From assembly GCA_902553465.1 (NCBI GenBank), contig CACDKW010000005.1:1-38929 (forward strand): a stretch of 38,929 nt of DNA. Direction: 5' to 3'. The notes below the pieces were generated by a model. The model made no database searches, had not been told where the DNA came from, and worked only from the letters and a program-made list of their open reading frames with translations. Positions 8,741 through 19,052 of the stretch are shown here, in pieces (within the stretch, counting starts at the first letter, position 1; every line of letters begins with the position of its first letter). The DNA is from an uncultured Pelagibacteraceae bacterium (GTDB lineage: Bacteria > Pseudomonadota > Alphaproteobacteria > Pelagibacterales > Pelagibacteraceae). The position numbers and the translations under genes were made by a program.

Positions 8741-8848
8741 TAGTTAATTAATAAAATTTAAACAGGGGATGAAATTAAATTTTATAATTTTTACAAAAAA
8801 TATGTTACAAAAATATTTACTTATTGTTAAAGTTTAATTAACTTCAGT

Positions 8849-10360
8849 TTATTTTGAATTATTTGAATAAATTATCCTTGGCTCTAAAAATAATTCTCTA
8901 GAAAGAGCTTTAAATCTTTTAGTAACTTGTTTAGAAATTATTTCTTGATGTTGTGATGGAATTTTTAAAAATAAAGCATTACCTCTTTTATATAATTTAA
9001 ATTCTTCAAGGAATATCGTAGATATTGAGGTCAATGATTGAGAAAATCTCAATGCTGCTCCCACTTGTTTACTTGAAAAAATTTCATTATTATTTAAAAA
9101 AGTTAGATACTCCATCTTTGGATTATACTTGATACTACAGTACCGCCAATAACATGACAAAGCTAATTGTATTCTTTCTTTATGAGTCAATCTAAGTAAA
9201 GGAGTATTTATTGTTTCTTGAAATACCAATTCAGCTTTTTGAAATGCTCCTAATCCCCAATCCATATGACTTAATACACATGCCAGATATAATAATTTCT
9301 TATTAAAATGTTCATTGCCTTCAAAAACTGGCTGAATAAAATCATAATATTTTTTATAGTTCGATCCTAGATCACCTCTTTTTTTTGCAATATTCTCAAG
9401 TGCTTTATGAAAAATTTCTGATTCTTTTACATCTTTAAAATAGTCAATTGATAAAGAACCTTCACGCAAACCGCTTATAGAACAAATTATATTTCTTGGA
9501 TTTGTAACTCTCATAATTTCATCAAGTATAATGCAACTATAAGGTAAATACGCTGTTCTAGATTTTGAAATATACTCAACTGTTTTAAGTTTAGATTTAT
9601 TAAAAGATGAAATTTTTTCAACAAACTTAGATAAAACATTGTTATCAATACTATATTGATGAATTATATGTACCGGATGATTATTTTGAAAAAGATGTAA
9701 TTTAAATAATGCTCGCCAGGTACCTCCAACTAAATATAGATTATTAAATTTCTTTTTTGAAAGCCATTTTTCTTCTCTTAATAATTTTTTGATATATTTT
9801 GCTAAATTTCTTTTTTTAACTATAGGATTATTTAATAATCTTAAAACTCCAACAGGTAATGAGGTTTTATTAGTAACTATATTATTTTCAACTCGAGCTA
9901 ATTCTAAACTTCCACCTCCAAGATCAGCAACTAATCCATTGACATTTTCAAAGCCTATTTTTACTCCCTCAGCTGAGCATTCAGCTTCTTCTTCACCAGA
10001 TAATATATTAATCTTAGTTTTAAAAAGTTTTTCAACTTCATTAATAAATGGTTTTGTATCAGTTGCTTCTCTTAAAACTGCTGTTGCAATGATTTTAAGA
10101 TTTGTGATTTTTGAAACATTTAAAATTTCAGAGAATCTTTTTAAAACTTTTAAAGCATATTCGGTACCAGATCTGTTAAGTTTTTTCGATTTATCTAAAT
10201 TTTTTCCAAGTTCACATACCGCTTTTTCATTAAAAAAAGGCACACGAGAAGAGCTGAAATCTTCATAAATTAGCATTCTTATAGAGTTTGATCCAATGTC
10301 TATTATAGCTAATTTTGCTTGTTTAAATTTTAAACTATTTTTACTTTTAATTACTTCCAC
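8849..10360 (-). CDS. ppx: Exopolyphosphatase (Ppx/GppA family)
   Basis: 503 aa; AIIDIGSNSIRMLIYED, ATAVLREATD, GLVADLGGGSLELARV. Confidence 0.93.
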   Translation of the reverse strand: MEVIKSKNSLKFKQAKLAIIDIGSNSIRMLIYEDFSSSRVPFFNEKAVCELGKNLDKSKKLNRSGTEYALKVLKRFSEILNVSKITNLKIIATAVLREATDTKPFINEVEKLFKTKINILSGEEEAECSAEGVKIGFENVNGLVADLGGGSLELARVENNIVTNKTSLPVGVLRLLNNPIVKKRNLAKYIKKLLREEKWLSKKKFNNLYLVGGTWRALFKLHLFQNNHPVHIIHQYSIDNNVLSKFVEKISSFNKSKLKTVEYISKSRTAYLPYSCIILDEIMRVTNPRNIICSISGLREGSLSIDYFKDVKESEIFHKALENIAKKRGDLGSNYKKYYDFIQPVFEGNEHFNKKLLYLACVLSHMDWGLGAFQKAELVFQETINTPLLRLTHKERIQLALSCYWRYCSIKYNPKMEYLTFLNNNEIFSSKQVGAALRFSQSLTSISTIFLEEFKLYKRGNALFLKIPSQHQEIISKQVTKRFKALSRELFLEPRIIYSNNSK

Positions 10361-12503
10361 TTTTAATCAACCTTAAGTGCAGTTGTTTAGGCTGCATTTT
10401 TAGTTTAGCTTTACCTCTTCCAGATAAGCTCGGATTATTCATAAAATATTCATGAGCTGAAAAGGAATCGATCTTACTATATTTAATTTTTTTATAATTA
10501 CCATCAGCATTGAGCTCCCAGCTTTGATTAGTATCAAGATAATTTGCTAACATTATTTGATCTAAAATCTGTTCATGAACAGTTTCATTTTCAATTGGCA
10601 CTAGAAGTTCTACTCTTCTATTTAAATTTCTTGGCATTAAATCAGCTGAAGAAATATATACTTTTGCATTTCTATTAGGCATTTTTTTTGAACCATTGCT
10701 AAAACAATAAATTCTAGAATGCTCTAAAAATCTTCCTATGATACTTTTTACAACTATGTTTTCTGATCTATCTTTAACTCCTGGTCTTAAACAACAAACA
10801 CCCCTAACAAATAAATGAATTTTTACACCAGCATTCGAAGCCTCATAAAATTTATCGATAATTTCTGGATCTACTAATGAGTTCATTTTTGCCCAAATAG
10901 CTGCAAATTTTCCATTTTTAGAATTTTTAATTTCAGCATCAATATTTTCATTTAGGGTTTGTCTCATATTTACTGGCGAAATAGAAATTTTATTTAAATT
11001 TTTTGGTTTTGCGTATCCTGTTACATAATTAAAAAATTTCTCAACATCTGATGACATTTTTTTATCACAACTGAATAAAGACAAATCAGTATAAATTTTA
11101 GCATTTACAGGATGATAATTGCCAGTTCCTAAATGAAAATAAGTTTGTATTTTACCTTGTTCTCTTCTTAAAACTAATGAAGATTTTGCATGAGTTTTAT
11201 ATTTGGCAAAACCATAAACAATTTGGACACCTACTTTTTCTAAACTTCTTGATAGTTGAATATTTGCTTCCTCATCAAATCTAGCTTTAATTTCAATTAA
11301 AGCGGTAACTGTTTTTCCGTTCTCTGCAGCTGTTATTAAAGCTTTAACAATTGGCGAGTCTAGAGTTGTTCTATATAAAGTTTGTTTTATGGCTATAACT
11401 TTATTATCATTTGCTGCTTGGTTTAAAAATTCAATTACTGAGTCAAACGTTTCAAAAGGATGATGAACAACTAAATCTTTCTTTTTGATAGTTTCGAAAA
11501 AATTATCATTATATTCTTTTAATCTTTCAACTTCTCTAGGTGTAAAATGCTTAAATCTTAATTTTGGATTTTTTACTTTACATATTTGATCTATATCTTG
11601 AATTCCAACAAGGCCAGATACATCATAAATATAATCAGGATTTATTTCTAATTTATTTGTAATAAATTTTACCAATTCATTATCACTATTTTCGAGAACC
11701 TCTAAACGAACAATATCACCTGTTCTACGTCTTTTTAAAGCCAATTCAAAAGATCTAACTAAATCTTCAGCTTCTTCTTGAATCTCTACGTCGCTATCTC
11801 TAATTACTCTAAAAATCATTTTCTTTTCTAAATCATGATCTGGAAAAATTTCATTAGCAAAAAAACTTATTATGTCATCTAGAATAACAAATTTCTTATG
11901 ATTTTTTGAAGACTCTATTTCAATAAATCTAGATAATGCTTTTGGTATTACTATTATCGAGTTTAAAATCCTTTTTTTATTTTTTTTTCTTAATTTCATT
12001 ACAAGTGCTCTTCCTTGATTGATTATAAATGGAAATGGGTGTGCAGGATCAATAGCTGATGGTGTTAATAAAGGATAAATCTCTTCTTTAAATATTTCTA
12101 GAAGTTTTTTTTTATCCTTAGTATTTAAATTAACAGGTTTTACTACACTGATATTATTTTTTTTTAATCCCATAATCAGTTGAGTAAAAATCTTGTTCTG
12201 TTTTTTTAATAGATTCTTAGTTTCAAGCACTACCTCATCCATTTGTTCATCAGGTGTCAAACCATCAGAACTTAATGAGTCAACTTCTTGTTTTATTTGA
12301 CTATATAATCCAGCAACTCGGACCATAAAAAATTCATCTAGATTAGAACCAGCAATTGATAAAAACTTTACTCTTTCATAAAGAGGATTTTCAATATTTT
12401 GCGCTTCTAGAAGCACTCTATCGTTGAATTTTAACCAAGAAAGCTCTCTATTTAGATATTTAGATTTCAGCTCTTCTTTATGTTGTTTTTTTAAAGCAGT
12501 CAT
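10347..12503 (-). CDS. ppk1: Polyphosphate kinase 1
   Basis: 718 aa; LNRELSWLKFNDRVLLEA, NLDEFFMVRVAG, IKQTLYRTT, YGFAKYKTHAKSSLV, LFVRGVCCLRPG. Confidence 0.96.
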   Translation of the reverse strand: MTALKKQHKEELKSKYLNRELSWLKFNDRVLLEAQNIENPLYERVKFLSIAGSNLDEFFMVRVAGLYSQIKQEVDSLSSDGLTPDEQMDEVVLETKNLLKKQNKIFTQLIMGLKKNNISVVKPVNLNTKDKKKLLEIFKEEIYPLLTPSAIDPAHPFPFIINQGRALVMKLRKKNKKRILNSIIVIPKALSRFIEIESSKNHKKFVILDDIISFFANEIFPDHDLEKKMIFRVIRDSDVEIQEEAEDLVRSFELALKRRRTGDIVRLEVLENSDNELVKFITNKLEINPDYIYDVSGLVGIQDIDQICKVKNPKLRFKHFTPREVERLKEYNDNFFETIKKKDLVVHHPFETFDSVIEFLNQAANDNKVIAIKQTLYRTTLDSPIVKALITAAENGKTVTALIEIKARFDEEANIQLSRSLEKVGVQIVYGFAKYKTHAKSSLVLRREQGKIQTYFHLGTGNYHPVNAKIYTDLSLFSCDKKMSSDVEKFFNYVTGYAKPKNLNKISISPVNMRQTLNENIDAEIKNSKNGKFAAIWAKMNSLVDPEIIDKFYEASNAGVKIHLFVRGVCCLRPGVKDRSENIVVKSIIGRFLEHSRIYCFSNGSKKMPNRNAKVYISSADLMPRNLNRRVELLVPIENETVHEQILDQIMLANYLDTNQSWELNADGNYKKIKYSKIDSFSAHEYFMNNPSLSGRGKAKLKMQPKQLHLRLIKSGSN

Positions 12504-12516
12504 ATATTTAGATTTT

Positions 12517-13041
12517 ATGCATCAATTATACGTCATGAGACACGCAAAATCTAGTTGGGATGATTCAAGTATTAATGATTTTGATAGACCACTTAGTAAA
12601 AGAGGCAAGAAAAATGCAAAAATGATTTGTGAATTTTTTGTTAAAAAAAAATTTAAATTTGATTATGCATTAATTTCGTCATCAAAAAGAACAAAAAAAA
12701 CTTTTCAAATTTTATCCAAGAAAATTAATAAGCCAAAAAAAGTTAATTTTTCAAAAGATTTATATTTAGTTGATGAGAATGCAATTGTAAAAAAAATTAA
12801 AGAAATATCCAGTGAATATAAATCAATTTTGATTATAAACCATGAACCATCAGTGAAAAATTTAGTACGAAATCTTACAAAAAATCATAATACGAATAAT
12901 TTTAAACTAATGAATTATAAATTCCCAACAGCAGCATTTGCAAAAATTGAGTTTGATATTAAATCCTGGAATGAAGTTGAGAAAAAGGGAGTATTAAAAA
13001 AATTTATAAGACCCAAAGATCTTCAAGATTCTAAAGAATAA
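12517..13041 (+). CDS. sixA: SixA-like phosphohistidine phosphatase (histidine phosphatase family)
   Basis: LYVMRHAKSSWDD...DFDRPLSKRGKKNA, INHEPSVKNLV. Track ORF starts at 12424; ATG 12517 precedes the conserved RHG region. Confidence 0.85.
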   Translation: MHQLYVMRHAKSSWDDSSINDFDRPLSKRGKKNAKMICEFFVKKKFKFDYALISSSKRTKKTFQILSKKINKPKKVNFSKDLYLVDENAIVKKIKEISSEYKSILIINHEPSVKNLVRNLTKNHNTNNFKLMNYKFPTAAFAKIEFDIKSWNEVEKKGVLKKFIRPKDLQDSKE

Positions 13042-13706
13042 CCAGCTGATCTTACTGTTCTAATTAAAGGTTTTGTATTTTGTATGTTAATTGCTTGTCT
13101 TAATCTTCTAATATGAACATCAACTGTTCTAGACTCAACATATATATTTTCTCCCCAAACATTGTTTAAGAGTTGTTCTCTTGAATAAACTCTTTTTGGA
13201 TTTTTGATAAAAAAATCTAAGAGTTTAAATTCAGTTGGACCCAAAGTAATTTCTTTATCTTTTCTATAAACTCTTTTTGTAATCCGATCTATTTTTAAAT
13301 CAGTAAATTCTACAATGTCTGATGATGATTGAGGTTTAGATCTTCTCAATAAAGATTTAATTCTAGCATTCAATTCTTTTTGACTAAAAGGTTTAGTTAC
13401 ATAATCATCTGCACCTGTATCAAATGCTTTTAATTTGTCTTCTTCCTCCCCTTTTGCAGTTAACATAATGACAGGAATATCATTAAACTTATTATCTTTT
13501 TTTAAGTTTTTACAAATTTCAACACCAGATAATTCTGGTAACATCCAATCCATTAATATTAAATCTGGCTGTTTTAATTTTATTTGTTTAAGAGCATCTT
13601 CTCCATTTTCTGAATGACTAACTTTATAACCTTCTTTTTCAAGATTGTACTTTAACAAAGAAACAATTGATGCTTCATCTTCAGCTATGAAAACATGGGC
13701 TGACAT
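13023..13706 (-). CDS. phoB: Phosphate regulon response regulator
   Basis: 227 aa OmpR family; LILMDWMLPELSG, MLTAKGEE, GADDYVTKPF, winged-helix C-terminus; downstream of phoU/pst. Confidence 0.94.
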   Translation of the reverse strand: MSAHVFIAEDEASIVSLLKYNLEKEGYKVSHSENGEDALKQIKLKQPDLILMDWMLPELSGVEICKNLKKDNKFNDIPVIMLTAKGEEEDKLKAFDTGADDYVTKPFSQKELNARIKSLLRRSKPQSSSDIVEFTDLKIDRITKRVYRKDKEITLGPTEFKLLDFFIKNPKRVYSREQLLNNVWGENIYVESRTVDVHIRRLRQAINIQNTKPLIRTVRSAGYSLES

Positions 13707-13709
13707 AGA

Positions 13710-14417
13710 TCATTTTTCTCCGGTTACAATTGGCTCGGTGCCCTTAGGTCTGTCGCCTTCTAAATACTCACCTTTAACTAAAAAATAAATTTGTTCTGCA
13801 ACATTCGTAGTATGATCACCAATACGCTCAACGTTTTTGGTCACAAACAACAAGTGAGTTCCATCCTCTAAATTTTTTTCATTTTCTTTAAGATATTTTA
13901 TAACTTCTTGCATACAAAGATTTGTTAGATCATCTATTTGCTCATCACCTTCCCAAACATTTACTGCCATTGGCGCAGATCTTTCTAGATAAGCGTCTAA
14001 TGTTGATTTTAATTGTTTTTGAACATTGGTAGATACTCTATTTAATGAATCTACCAAGTTCTTTGGAAGATTTTCATTAAGCAAAAGTGTTCTCTTGGAT
14101 ATATTTTTTGCTAAATCGCCTATTCTTTCTAAATCTGAAGACATTTTCAAAGCCGTTACTGTATCTCTTAAATCAATTGCCATAGGTTGTCTCAAAGCAA
14201 TTAAATTTACAACTTGTTGTTCAATCAAAGTTTCATATTTATCTATTTTTTCATCTTCTTTAATTACAGCTTCTGCAATATCGCTATTTCTTGTTGTAAT
14301 GGCTTGAATTGCTTTACCCAAAGCTTCCTCACATGCACTTCCCATTTTAATGATATTAGCATTGAGATTTTTTAGTTCTTCTTCGTAAGATTTAACTGTA
14401 TGTGGTGCTTCAGACAT
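13710..14417 (-). CDS. phoU: Phosphate transport system accessory protein
   Basis: 235 aa; LRQPMAIDLRDTVTALKMSSDLERIGDLAKNISKR, NVERIGDHTTNVAEQIYFLVKGE. Confidence 0.95.
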   Translation of the reverse strand: MSEAPHTVKSYEEELKNLNANIIKMGSACEEALGKAIQAITTRNSDIAEAVIKEDEKIDKYETLIEQQVVNLIALRQPMAIDLRDTVTALKMSSDLERIGDLAKNISKRTLLLNENLPKNLVDSLNRVSTNVQKQLKSTLDAYLERSAPMAVNVWEGDEQIDDLTNLCMQEVIKYLKENEKNLEDGTHLLFVTKNVERIGDHTTNVAEQIYFLVKGEYLEGDRPKGTEPIVTGEK

Positions 14418-15172
14418 TATCCGAACCTCCCGGTTATATAGTCCTGGGTTTTTTTATTATCAGGATTCTTAAATATTTTATCAGTAGATCCATGTTCTAT
14501 CAATTGTCCTAAATGAAAAAAACCTGTATTTTGAGATACACGTGCCGCTTGAGCCATAGAATGAGTTACAATTATTATTGTGTGCTCTTTTTTTAATTCA
14601 TCAATCAATTCTTCAATTTGTGCTGTTGCTATAGGATCTAATGCTGAACAAGGCTCATCCATTAATATAACTTCAGGTCTTACAGAAATTGCTCTAGCAA
14701 TACAAAGTCTTTGTTGTTGCCCTCCAGATAATCCAGTTCCAGGTTCATGCAACCTATCTTTTACCTCTTCCCATAGTGCAGCTTTTTTTAAGCTAGTTTC
14801 AACAATTTCATCCATTTCTTGTTTTGATTGAGCTATACCATGAATTGTTGGACCGTAAGATACATTTTCATATAAAGTTTTTGGGAAAGGATTAGGTTTT
14901 TGAAAAACCATACCAATTTTTTCTCTTAGTCTTACTACATCACAGCTTTTATCATTGATATTAAAGTCATTAATTAAAATTTCTCCTTTAACACTACAGA
15001 TATCAATTACATCATTCATTCTATTAAGACATCTTAGGAAAGTTGATTTACCACAACCAGATGGACCAATTAATGCCGTTACTTGATTTTCCTCAATATC
15101 TAAACTTATATTAAAGAGTGCTTGTTTTTTTCCGTAAAAAACATCAACATCTTTTGCTTTAATCTTTATCAT
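14417..15172 (-). CDS. pstB: Phosphate ABC transporter ATP-binding protein
   Basis: [48 protein letters not shown] track starts at 15193; ATG 15172 fits the conserved N-terminus and the pstA stop. Confidence 0.95.
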   Translation of the reverse strand: MIKIKAKDVDVFYGKKQALFNISLDIEENQVTALIGPSGCGKSTFLRCLNRMNDVIDICSVKGEILINDFNINDKSCDVVRLREKIGMVFQKPNPFPKTLYENVSYGPTIHGIAQSKQEMDEIVETSLKKAALWEEVKDRLHEPGTGLSGGQQQRLCIARAISVRPEVILMDEPCSALDPIATAQIEELIDELKKEHTIIIVTHSMAQAARVSQNTGFFHLGQLIEHGSTDKIFKNPDNKKTQDYITGRFG

Positions 15173-15173
15173 T

Positions 15174-16442
15174 TTAACTCCATTTTTTCTCAAACTTATG
15201 TCTTATTATTTGGGCAAATAAATTCATTATTATTAAAAAGCCAAGTAAGACCATTATACATGCTGAAACTTTTTCTACAAATCCCCTTTCAGCACTTTCA
15301 GCCCAAATATAAATTTGAACTGGTAAACTTGCAGCAGGATCCATAGGTGATCCAGGTATCGTGTTAACAAAAGCAACCATTCCAATTAAAATTAGGGGTG
15401 CAGTTTCTCCTAAAGCTTGAGCTAAACCAATTATTGTTCCTGATAACGTACCAGGCATAGAAAGAGGAACTGTATGATGCATTGTGGTTTGCATTCGACT
15501 TGCTCCCATAGCAAGTGCTGCCTCTCTTATACTTGGTGGAACCGCTTTTAAAGATGCTCTAGCAGCTATAATTATTGTTGGTAAAGTCATTAAGGACAAA
15601 GTGATACCTCCAACTAATGGGGTAGACCTTGGTAATTGAAATATAGCCAATAAAACTCCTAACCCTAATAGACCAAAAACTATAGATGGAACCGCTGCTA
15701 AGTTGTTTATATTAACTTCAATAAAATCAGTAAATCTATTTTTAGGGGCAAATTCTTCAAGATAGATTGCAGCTAGAACCGCAACAGGAAAAGCTATCAT
15801 TAAACAAACAAGTATAGAAAAAATTGAGCCCATAAATGAACTTGCTATTCCAGCTAGCTCAGCTTCTCTTGAGTCAGCATTTGTAAAAAAACTTATATTA
15901 AATTTACTTTCAACCTTACCATTTGCAACAAGTTGATCAAAAATTTTTAATTGATAATCGCTTACTCTTCTTTGGTCTTCAGGTAAATCTCTTGGATAAT
16001 TTCCTTTAAAGACTTGGTCTAAATCATCTGAAGCAGTTAGATAAACTTCCTTTGTTTTTCCTATTAAATTAGGGTCATTTAAAAGTTCATTTTTAATTTC
16101 TTTTTCAAAAAAATAAGACACCATTCTCTTCAATTCATTTTCTTGATCTTCATTGGCGTTTGGATCTAAATCAGCCATTGATTTTAATGCTATATCGTAA
16201 TAATCAGCGTCCTGTAAATCTTCTTTAGAAGGATTTTGGTCTAACATCATTAATTCAGCATCGAAAGTTACTGGAACAATAAGCCATGTTTTTTGAAAAG
16301 CTGAATAGCCAGTTGAAAAAATTTTAAAAATAAAGATTGTTAAAAATAAAAGTGCCATAAAAATTGCACTCAGACCGTATAAGCGAAATCGCTGTTCAGC
16401 TTTATATCTTTTATTTAATAATTGTTCTTTATTTTTATTCAT
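15174..16442 (-). CDS. pstA: Phosphate ABC transporter permease
   Basis: 422 aa; long N-terminal periplasmic region, then [18 protein letters not shown]..., [30 protein letters not shown]. Confidence 0.93.
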   Translation of the reverse strand: MNKNKEQLLNKRYKAEQRFRLYGLSAIFMALLFLTIFIFKIFSTGYSAFQKTWLIVPVTFDAELMMLDQNPSKEDLQDADYYDIALKSMADLDPNANEDQENELKRMVSYFFEKEIKNELLNDPNLIGKTKEVYLTASDDLDQVFKGNYPRDLPEDQRRVSDYQLKIFDQLVANGKVESKFNISFFTNADSREAELAGIASSFMGSIFSILVCLMIAFPVAVLAAIYLEEFAPKNRFTDFIEVNINNLAAVPSIVFGLLGLGVLLAIFQLPRSTPLVGGITLSLMTLPTIIIAARASLKAVPPSIREAALAMGASRMQTTMHHTVPLSMPGTLSGTIIGLAQALGETAPLILIGMVAFVNTIPGSPMDPAASLPVQIYIWAESAERGFVEKVSACIMVLLGFLIIMNLFAQIIRHKFEKKWS

Positions 16443-17820
16443 ATTTTTCTCTATATTTTTTAACTACTCTCAAGGCCACAATATTTAAACAAAGTGTTAC
16501 TAAAAATAATGACATACCTAAAGCAAAAGCAGCTTGCGTTTTTGGGTCGCCAAAAGCTTGGTCACCAATTAGAATAACTACAATTTGAGCTGTAATCGTT
16601 GAAGTAGACTCTAAAGGATTAAAAGTTAAATTAGCAGCTAAACCAGAGGCCATAACAACTATCATTGTTTCTCCAATAGCTCTTGAAACACCAAGTAAAA
16701 TAGATCCAACTATCCCCGGCAATGCCGCGGGAAAAATAACTCTCTTAATTGTTTCTGATTTAGTTGCTCCCATAGCATAACTTCCATCTCTTAAACTTTG
16801 AGGCACACTTGTAATTACATCGTCACTTAAACTTGAAATAAATGGTATAATCATAATACCCATTACCCCTCCTGCTGCTAAAGCACTTTCAGCTGAAACT
16901 TCAAGACCCATTGAAGTTCCTAATTCTTTCAAAAATGGTCCAACAGTTAGGGCAGCAAAAAAACCATAAACAACTGTTGGTATACCAGCTAAAATTTCAA
17001 TTAATGGTTTTGCATATTGTCTAACTTTAGTTGATGCATATTCAGCTAAATAAATTCCACTCATTAATCCAATTGGTATAGCAACGCACATAGCAATAAA
17101 TGCAATAAAAAAAGTACCTGCAAAAATAGGGACTGCTCCAAAAGTATCTGAATACATTGTCGGATCTAAAGCCTCAGAAGAATCTCTAACAAAAGCTTTT
17201 GCTGGATACCAGTGAGTTCCAAAGACAAAATCAAATAATGGAATTACTTTAAAAAAATCTATAGTTTGAAATATAAGTGAGAAAACTATTCCAACAGTAG
17301 TTAATATTGCAGCTAATGAAGCTGTAAATAAAACTGCGTTCAAAAATTTTTCAACTGGTTCTCTTGTTCTAGAATTAGATGAAATTCTTTTATACGCATA
17401 AGCAACAGAGGCAATAATTGCAGATAATACTATAACAACTTTTGAACTTTGAGCTATTGATCGAAGACTTAAATATTTTTCAGCTGAAGCTTCAATAAAA
17501 GGTGTAATTTCTCCAGTGAATTGACCTCGAGACAATGCTTTTGTTTTTTCGTATATTAAATTTAATTCATCATCAAGATAACCTTGATTTGAATAATCAC
17601 TTAAAACTAATAGTTTTACAATTGTGGGCTCAAAAATTGCCCATAAAGAAAAAATTATAAAGGCTGGTATTGCACACCAGATCGCAAGATAATAACCATA
17701 AAATTGAGGTAATGCAGTTAATCTTTTTTTGGTAGATTGAATTGTGTATGCTTTTTTACGTCCAAAATAATAACTTGTGAAACCTAGAAGAACAATAAAT
17801 GTAAACAATATTAAGTTCAA
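16435..17820 (-). CDS. pstC: Phosphate ABC transporter permease
   Basis: 461 aa; YLAEYASTKVRQYAKPLIEILAGIPTVVYGFFA, DGSYAMGATKSETI, GVSRAIGETMIVVMASG. Confidence 0.93.
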   Translation of the reverse strand: MNLILFTFIVLLGFTSYYFGRKKAYTIQSTKKRLTALPQFYGYYLAIWCAIPAFIIFSLWAIFEPTIVKLLVLSDYSNQGYLDDELNLIYEKTKALSRGQFTGEITPFIEASAEKYLSLRSIAQSSKVVIVLSAIIASVAYAYKRISSNSRTREPVEKFLNAVLFTASLAAILTTVGIVFSLIFQTIDFFKVIPLFDFVFGTHWYPAKAFVRDSSEALDPTMYSDTFGAVPIFAGTFFIAFIAMCVAIPIGLMSGIYLAEYASTKVRQYAKPLIEILAGIPTVVYGFFAALTVGPFLKELGTSMGLEVSAESALAAGGVMGIMIIPFISSLSDDVITSVPQSLRDGSYAMGATKSETIKRVIFPAALPGIVGSILLGVSRAIGETMIVVMASGLAANLTFNPLESTSTITAQIVVILIGDQAFGDPKTQAAFALGMSLFLVTLCLNIVALRVVKKYREKYE

Positions 17821-17855
17821 AGAATCTCCTTTATTGAGGACTTTACTCTTATTTT

Positions 17856-17888
17856 AAAAAAAAGGGGTCTAAAAAGACCCCCTTTTTA
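17856..17888 (-). terminator. Intrinsic terminator/attenuator between pstS and pstC
   Basis: Minus-strand reading: AAAAAGGGGGTCTTTTTAGACCCCTTTTTTTT; GC-rich stem, AT loop, U8 tract, just downstream of the pstS stop. Confidence 0.85.
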
Positions 17889-17911
17889 ATCATTTGTTAA
17901 CTGAGGAATAA

Positions 17912-18943
17912 TTAATTACCCATAGCAACTAGTTTGGTAGCATTAGTTCTAGTTGTTTTATACAACTTAGAGTCTAATGGCACTAAACCAATGTCTGCTA
18001 GGTAACCACCTTTTCCAATAGCTTTCTTTGTTGTGAATTCTTTCACAAACTCATGTAAGCCTGGAATTACTCCAACGTGAGCTTTTTTCACGTAGAAGAA
18101 TAAAGGTCTAGCAACAGCATAACTGTAGTCTTGAATAGACTTCAATGATGGTTGTCCACCATCAATACTTGCTGCTTGTAATTTATCTTTTGCAGCTAAG
18201 AAATAACTGAAACCAAAGAAACCAAACATATCTTTATCTTGAGTTAACTTTTGGATGATTAAACTATCATTTTCTCCAACTTCAATAGCAGCACCATCTT
18301 CTCTGTAAAGTTTTTGAGGTTTTTTGTATTTTTTATTTCCAGCTTCAAAACCAGCTTTATAAAGAGCTTTAGCTTCTTTAGTCATACCTTTTTTCATTAC
18401 TAAAGAATTCCAAGCATCTCTAGTTCCTGATGTTCCTGGTGGGATCATCACTGAAATTTTTTGTTTTGGTAAGCTAGGGTCAATTTGGTCCCAAGTTTTA
18501 TAAATATTTGGAACTAATTTACCATCAACAACTGTATGAGCAGCAAGTGCTAAATATAATTGTTCTTTAGTAAAGTTTACTGGTTTTGCATCTTTGCTGT
18601 AAGCTAATGTAATACCATCGTTACCAATTACGATCTCAACGATATCATTAACACCATTTTTCTTACATAAAGCTTTTTCTTTATCTTTCATAGCTCTTGA
18701 TGCATTTGTAATATCTGGATGTTGTTCACCTACACCAGCACAGAATAGTTTAGCTCCACCACCAGTACCAGTAGACTCGATTACAGGAGTTTTAAATCCT
18801 GAACCACCAAATCTTTCAGCAACAACTGTTGCATAAGGGAATACTGTGGAAGAACCAACTATCTTAATTTGATCTCTTGCTTGAGCAACAGTTGCAATTG
18901 AAAGTGCAACTAAAGAAGCAATTACTATAGTTAGTTTTTTCAT
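17912..18943 (-). CDS. pstS: Phosphate ABC transporter substrate-binding protein
   Basis: 343 aa, signal peptide, IKIVGSSTVFPYATVVAERF, ESTGTGGGAKLFCAG, PPGTSGTRDAWNSLV. Confidence 0.94.
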   Translation of the reverse strand: MKKLTIVIASLVALSIATVAQARDQIKIVGSSTVFPYATVVAERFGGSGFKTPVIESTGTGGGAKLFCAGVGEQHPDITNASRAMKDKEKALCKKNGVNDIVEIVIGNDGITLAYSKDAKPVNFTKEQLYLALAAHTVVDGKLVPNIYKTWDQIDPSLPKQKISVMIPPGTSGTRDAWNSLVMKKGMTKEAKALYKAGFEAGNKKYKKPQKLYREDGAAIEVGENDSLIIQKLTQDKDMFGFFGFSYFLAAKDKLQAASIDGGQPSLKSIQDYSYAVARPLFFYVKKAHVGVIPGLHEFVKEFTTKKAIGKGGYLADIGLVPLDSKLYKTTRTNATKLVAMGN

Positions 18944-19013
18944 TATCTTTAATCCTTTCGTTATTTATTAATTAAAAGATGACTGACTCGTATAAATTTA
19001 TTGAATCTTTAAT

Positions 19014-19041
19014 ATTACAGAATTGTTACACTTTTGTTAAA
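19014..19041 (-). promoter_or_regulatory. Pho-box-like operator upstream of pstS
   Basis: Minus strand TTTAACaaaagTGTAACaattcTGTAAT: three units at exact 11-bp spacing, about 70 bp upstream of the pstS ATG. Confidence 0.75.
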
Positions 19042-19052
19042 AAGGTAACTTT

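Noticed and set aside
9789-10268. ORF + strand, 159 aa inside ppx
   Set aside because: Antisense to conserved ppx motifs; no family features or ribosome site seen.
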